NCBI GenBank assembly: GCA_021767325.1
Contig: JAASTM010000118.1
Coordinates: 1-6,952, forward strand
Direction of reading: 5' to 3'
Length of the DNA: 6,952 nucleotides
Source: Spirochaetales bacterium
Lineage (GTDB): Bacteria > Spirochaetota > Spirochaetia > DSM-16054 > Sediminispirochaetaceae
Part shown: piece by piece, positions 6,778 through 6,952 of the stretch
Numbering within the stretch: position 1 is the first letter of the stretch
How the letters are laid out: each line of letters starts with the position of its first letter
Made by a program: the position numbers and the translations under genes
The notes under the pieces: generated by a model
What the model was told of the DNA's origin: nothing
What the model saw: the letters and a program-made list of their open reading frames with translations, nothing else
Database searches by the model: none

Positions 6778-6952
6778 TTACTTCACACCTTCGTCACAGG
6801 CGCCGTCCTCATCGAAAAAACGCGCGCTTTCAGCATTCTGAGCTTTCGTGCAGTCCTCTAACGGGATCTGCTTCATCGGCTCGCCGCAGCAATCGGGCAC
6901 TTCGTTGCTGTCGGCCACAATCACCTCTTCTCCACATCCCGGACATCTATAC
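6778..6952 (-). CDS. Small desulforedoxin-like metal-binding protein, 5' end at window edge
   Basis: The last 57 residues of a small protein are visible, ending at TAA 6780-6778. They begin YRCPGCGEEVIVADSNEVPD followed by CCGEPMKQIPLEDC. The pattern Cys-x2-Cys, 14 residues, Cys-Cys-Gly-Glu-Pro-Met is that of desulforedoxin and of the N-terminal domain of desulfoferrodoxin (Cys-x2-Cys, 15 residues, Cys-Cys-Gly-x-x-Met in desulforedoxin), where the four Cys bind one iron; a zinc site is also possible. The first base of the window on this strand is G followed directly by the Tyr codon, so the missing codon may be ATG and the protein almost complete (58 residues). The C-terminal half (TKAQNAESARFFDEDGACDEGVK) is acidic and has two more Cys, not matched to a known domain. 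No superoxide reductase domain follows, so it is not full desulfoferrodoxin. A role in redox or metal handling is inference. Confidence 0.75.
   Translation of the reverse strand, partial: YRCPGCGEEVIVADSNEVPDCCGEPMKQIPLEDCTKAQNAESARFFDEDGACDEGVK

Overview
The window is about 7 kb and is read almost entirely on the minus strand. It holds seven tightly packed genes, two of them cut by the window edges. In transcription order (right to left) they are: the end of a small desulforedoxin-like metal-binding protein (6952-6778); a YgiQ-family radical SAM protein (6730-4793); a MenA/UbiA-type membrane prenyltransferase (4796-3882); a 12-helix MFS transporter (3820-2510); a DUF1007 periplasmic protein with a mature HPH N-terminus and an EF-hand-like loop (2513-1863); a NicO/RcnA-type metal permease with a His-rich loop (1866-820); and the first 270 residues of a membrane sensor with an SBP_bac_3 periplasmic domain (812 to beyond base 1). 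I see no convincing plus-strand gene, RNA gene, insertion sequence, CRISPR array or integrase trace. No gene-free stretch exceeds about 61 bases.

The organism looks like a diderm (Gram-negative type) bacterium, since several products need a periplasm. Base composition is moderate overall and differs visibly along the window, being more GC-rich in the YgiQ gene than in the DUF1007 gene. The desulforedoxin-like protein and the oxygen-sensitive type of radical SAM enzyme fit an anaerobe or microaerophile. A free-living spirochaete is one possibility, but nothing here proves the phylum.

The genes fall into two translationally coupled blocks. YgiQ-UbiA share an ATGA overlap. MFS-DUF1007-NicO are linked by two more ATGA overlaps, and the sensor starts 7 bases after the NicO stop. 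The blocks are separated by a 61-base AT-rich gap with a small hairpin. A second gap of 47 bases lies before the YgiQ gene. It carries a plausible sigma-70 promoter whose -35 and spacer are overlapped by a perfect 6-bp dyad, and the predicted transcript would start almost at the ATG. No gene with a visible start has a canonical AGGAGG, so coupling or SD-independent initiation appears to be the rule here.

The clearest functional unit is DUF1007 plus NicO, the pairing known as ZevA/ZevB in Haemophilus influenzae zinc uptake and also found in nickel/cobalt transport loci. In this window it is joined to an MFS exporter-like protein upstream and a ligand-sensing membrane receptor downstream. That arrangement suggests a metal-handling operon with an attached sensor. 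The metal, and the roles of the MFS protein and the sensor, are inference.
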